From Lagopus muta (lineage: Eukaryota > Chordata > Aves > Galliformes > Phasianidae), in assembly GCF_023343835.1 (NCBI RefSeq), contig NC_064435.1, positions 42,560,103 to 42,624,102 on the forward strand: a stretch of DNA of 64,000 nucleotides. Direction: 5' to 3'. Shown here piece by piece: positions 62,603 through 64,000 of this stretch (positions within the stretch are counted from its first letter, which is position 1; each line of letters starts with the position of its first letter). Both the position numbers and the translations under genes were made by a program. The notes beneath the pieces were generated by a model, which worked only from the letters and a program-made list of their open reading frames with translations, made no database searches and was not told where the DNA came from.

Positions 62603-62818
62603 CAAAAAGTATCCAGAGTTGGGAGGGATCCACATGGATCACTAAGTCCAACCCCTGGTTCCACGCAGAACCACCCAAATCCAAACCCTTTGAGTGTGTT
62701 GTGCAGCACTCTTTGAACTCTGGCAGCTCGGTGCCGTAGCCCTGGGGAGCCTGTTCCACTGCCTGACCACTCTCTGGTGAAAAACCTTTTCCTAATGCCC
62801 AGTTTGACCTTGTGGAGA
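62603..62818 (-). mobile_element. CR1 LINE 3' fragment
   Basis: GTATCCAGAGTTGGGAGGGA, CACTAAGTCCAACCCCTGGT, GCAGAACCACCCAAATCCAA and GGTGAAAAACCTTTTCCTAA: a CR1 subfamily whose 3' text differs from the neighbouring copy. It lies immediately beside another minus-strand CR1. Confidence 0.85.
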
Positions 62819-62835
62819 TCACGCAAGACTTCACT

Positions 62836-63310
62836 ACATCACAGAATCATTAATGTTGGAAAAGACCACTAATATCACCTAGACCAACCGTCATTCCCAC
62901 CATGCCCACTAACCACGGCCCTCAGTGCCACGTCCACACAGTTTGTGAACACCTGCAGGGACAGTGACTGCACCACCTGCCTGGGGATCCTATGCCACTG
63001 CTTCAGCACTCTTTTGGAGAAGAAATTTTTCCTGATATCCAACTTGAACCTCCCCTTGTGCAACTTAAGGCCATCACCTCTTGTCCTATCACTGTTAACC
63101 TGGGAGAAGAGGCTGACTCCCAGTTCCCGCAACCTCTTTTCAGGGGGCTATAAAGAGCAATAAGGTTTCCTCTGAGCCTCCTCCTGACTGAGCAGTCCCG
63201 GTTCTCTCAGCCGCTCCCCATACACTTGTGCTCCAGACCCCTCACAGATTCAATGCCCTTCTCTGGATGCACTCTGGGGCCTCGGTGTCTTTCTTATGAG
63301 GGGCCCAATC
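62836..63310 (-). mobile_element. CR1 LINE 3' fragment with partial ORF2 tail
   Basis: CATCACAGAATCATTAATGT, CACCATGCCCACTAACCACG, GAAGAAATTTTTCCTGATAT and GGCCATCACCTCTTGTCCTA. The minus-strand frame at 63132-62875 reads GRFKLDIRKNFFSKRVLKQW and VVQSLSLQVFTNCVDVALRA, the CR1 ORF2 C-terminus. It is 5'-truncated near the second CpG island. Confidence 0.9.
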
Positions 63311-63569
63311 ACAGAGAGCATTGAGAAAGGGGAACGAGCAGCTGATTTTCAGTTTTGTTACGAGAACTGAATAGGGTACACAATACCTATGCCTGCAGTG
63401 ACAGTGGTATAAATACACCAGAGATCTTCTTCCAGTGCCTGTGTACTGCTCTCCACTCATGAAACTCCATTTGTGGTTGATGAGCGAAAAATAAAATAAT
63501 AAAGTTAGTACATAATTTTGTTTGTTTGCTTTTTAATGTAGGATGGAACTTCGCTACGCTAAACAGGCG
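63311..63569. other. short gap between CR1 and the CpG island
   Basis: Nothing is recognised. It precedes the GC-rich promoter region. Confidence 0.4.
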
Positions 63570-64000
63570 GACTGATAACGAAGCATAAACGCACACGCAG
63601 AGCCCCGCGGTCTGGTGTTAGCTCCGTGCCTGACGCGAGCCCCGAACCCGCAGCCTTAGCGCCCCACGGCTCTGGGCGGCAGTTCCAGGTGCGGGGTCGC
63701 CCAGCGCCCGCGCCCACCTGCAGCCCGCGGCGGCCGCCCCGCCCCTGCACGTCGGGAGAGCGGTCGGAGGGTGGAGTGAGAGGGCCGGGCCGGGCGGCGG
63801 CGCGCCCCGCCGGGCGGGCAGCCCGGCACTTTCCTTTTCGGAGCGGGGAGGAGCGGCAGCTGCGCAGGCGTTGCTCGCACCCTGTTGATTAGTCAGTGCT
63901 GGGATGGCGCTTCCTGGGCCAGGCGCGGCGGCGGGCGGCCCCAGCCGGTGCCGTGGGGCGGCGGGAGCAGCGTCGGCCGCTCGGCGGGCCTCCCCCTCTG
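63570..64000. promoter_or_regulatory. second CpG island promoter, truncated by the window end
   Basis: From about 63570 the sequence becomes extremely GC- and CpG-rich and stays so to the last base. It contains GC-box-like runs and a TGCGCAGGCG sequence (63871-63880) one base off an NRF-1 palindrome half. No TATA box is seen. This is the expected look of a housekeeping-type promoter for the next gene, which lies mostly outside the window. Confidence 0.7.
63904..64000 (+). CDS. candidate first coding exon of the next gene (partial)
   Basis: An ATG at 63904 (G at -3, G at +4) opens a frame that runs to the end of the window: 32 codons rich in Ala, Gly, Arg and Ser, starting MALPGPGAAAGG. An in-frame TGA at 63886-63888 lies just upstream, so if translated this is the natural start. 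The peptide is low complexity and not recognisable, and GC-rich DNA keeps frames open by chance. It could equally be 5' UTR. Confidence 0.4.
   Translation, partial: MALPGPGAAAGGPSRCRGAAGAASAARRASPS

Noticed and set aside
62397..62834. 145-codon minus-strand open frame
   Set aside because: It is mostly CR1 3' region plus flanking sequence, and it includes no known protein motif beyond CR1 remnants.
63626..63892. Open frames on both strands in the second CpG island
   Set aside because: GC-rich chance frames; the + strand one ends before the better-placed ATG at 63904.

Overview
This is vertebrate, almost certainly avian and probably galliform, nuclear DNA. It has one spliced gene with GT-AG introns, CpG-island promoters, about twenty CR1 (chicken repeat 1) LINE fragments, endogenous retroviral LTR-like pieces and two degraded mariner elements whose ends and body look like Galluhop/Mariner1_GG. 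These repeat names come from recognising their typical sequences; no database was searched. There are no operons, prokaryotic genes, CRISPR arrays or recognisable tRNA/rRNA genes.

Layout. 1-26.2 kb is gene-poor intergenic DNA: CR1 fragments, a probable ancient dispersed repeat near 6.4 kb, a long (TTTTA)n microsatellite, a solo-LTR-like element at 12.4-12.9 kb and a 1.1 kb internally deleted CR1 at 11-12 kb. A CpG island at about 26.25-26.85 kb holds the promoter and first coding exon of a Rab-family small GTPase gene on the + strand. Its six coding exons lie at 26472-26631, 32853-32913, 33668-33806, 42407-42496, 47709-47810 and 56601-56675. They join without a phase error into 208 codons plus a stop. 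The introns (about 6.2, 0.75, 8.6, 5.2 and 8.8 kb) carry the CR1 copies, a mariner element split by an LTR-like insertion (35.6-36.5 kb) and a second mariner fragment carrying part of a transposase (43.2-43.7 kb). From 56.7 to 63.5 kb lie the probable 3' UTR and intergenic DNA with more CR1. A second CpG island begins near 63.57 kb and runs off the window, with a candidate first coding exon from 63904.

The Rab gene is the main biological content. All five G boxes and all five Rab-specific (RabF) motifs are readable, with a C-terminal Cys-Cys prenylation tail (CCAF). Three things are unusual: Phe replaces the usual Gly in the P-loop (GESFVGKT), an Ala/Ser-rich stretch makes the switch I loop about five residues longer than in Rab8-type proteins, and the hypervariable tail is very short. 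It resembles the Rab8/10/13/35/15 group, but I could not match it to a named Rab, so no symbol is given.
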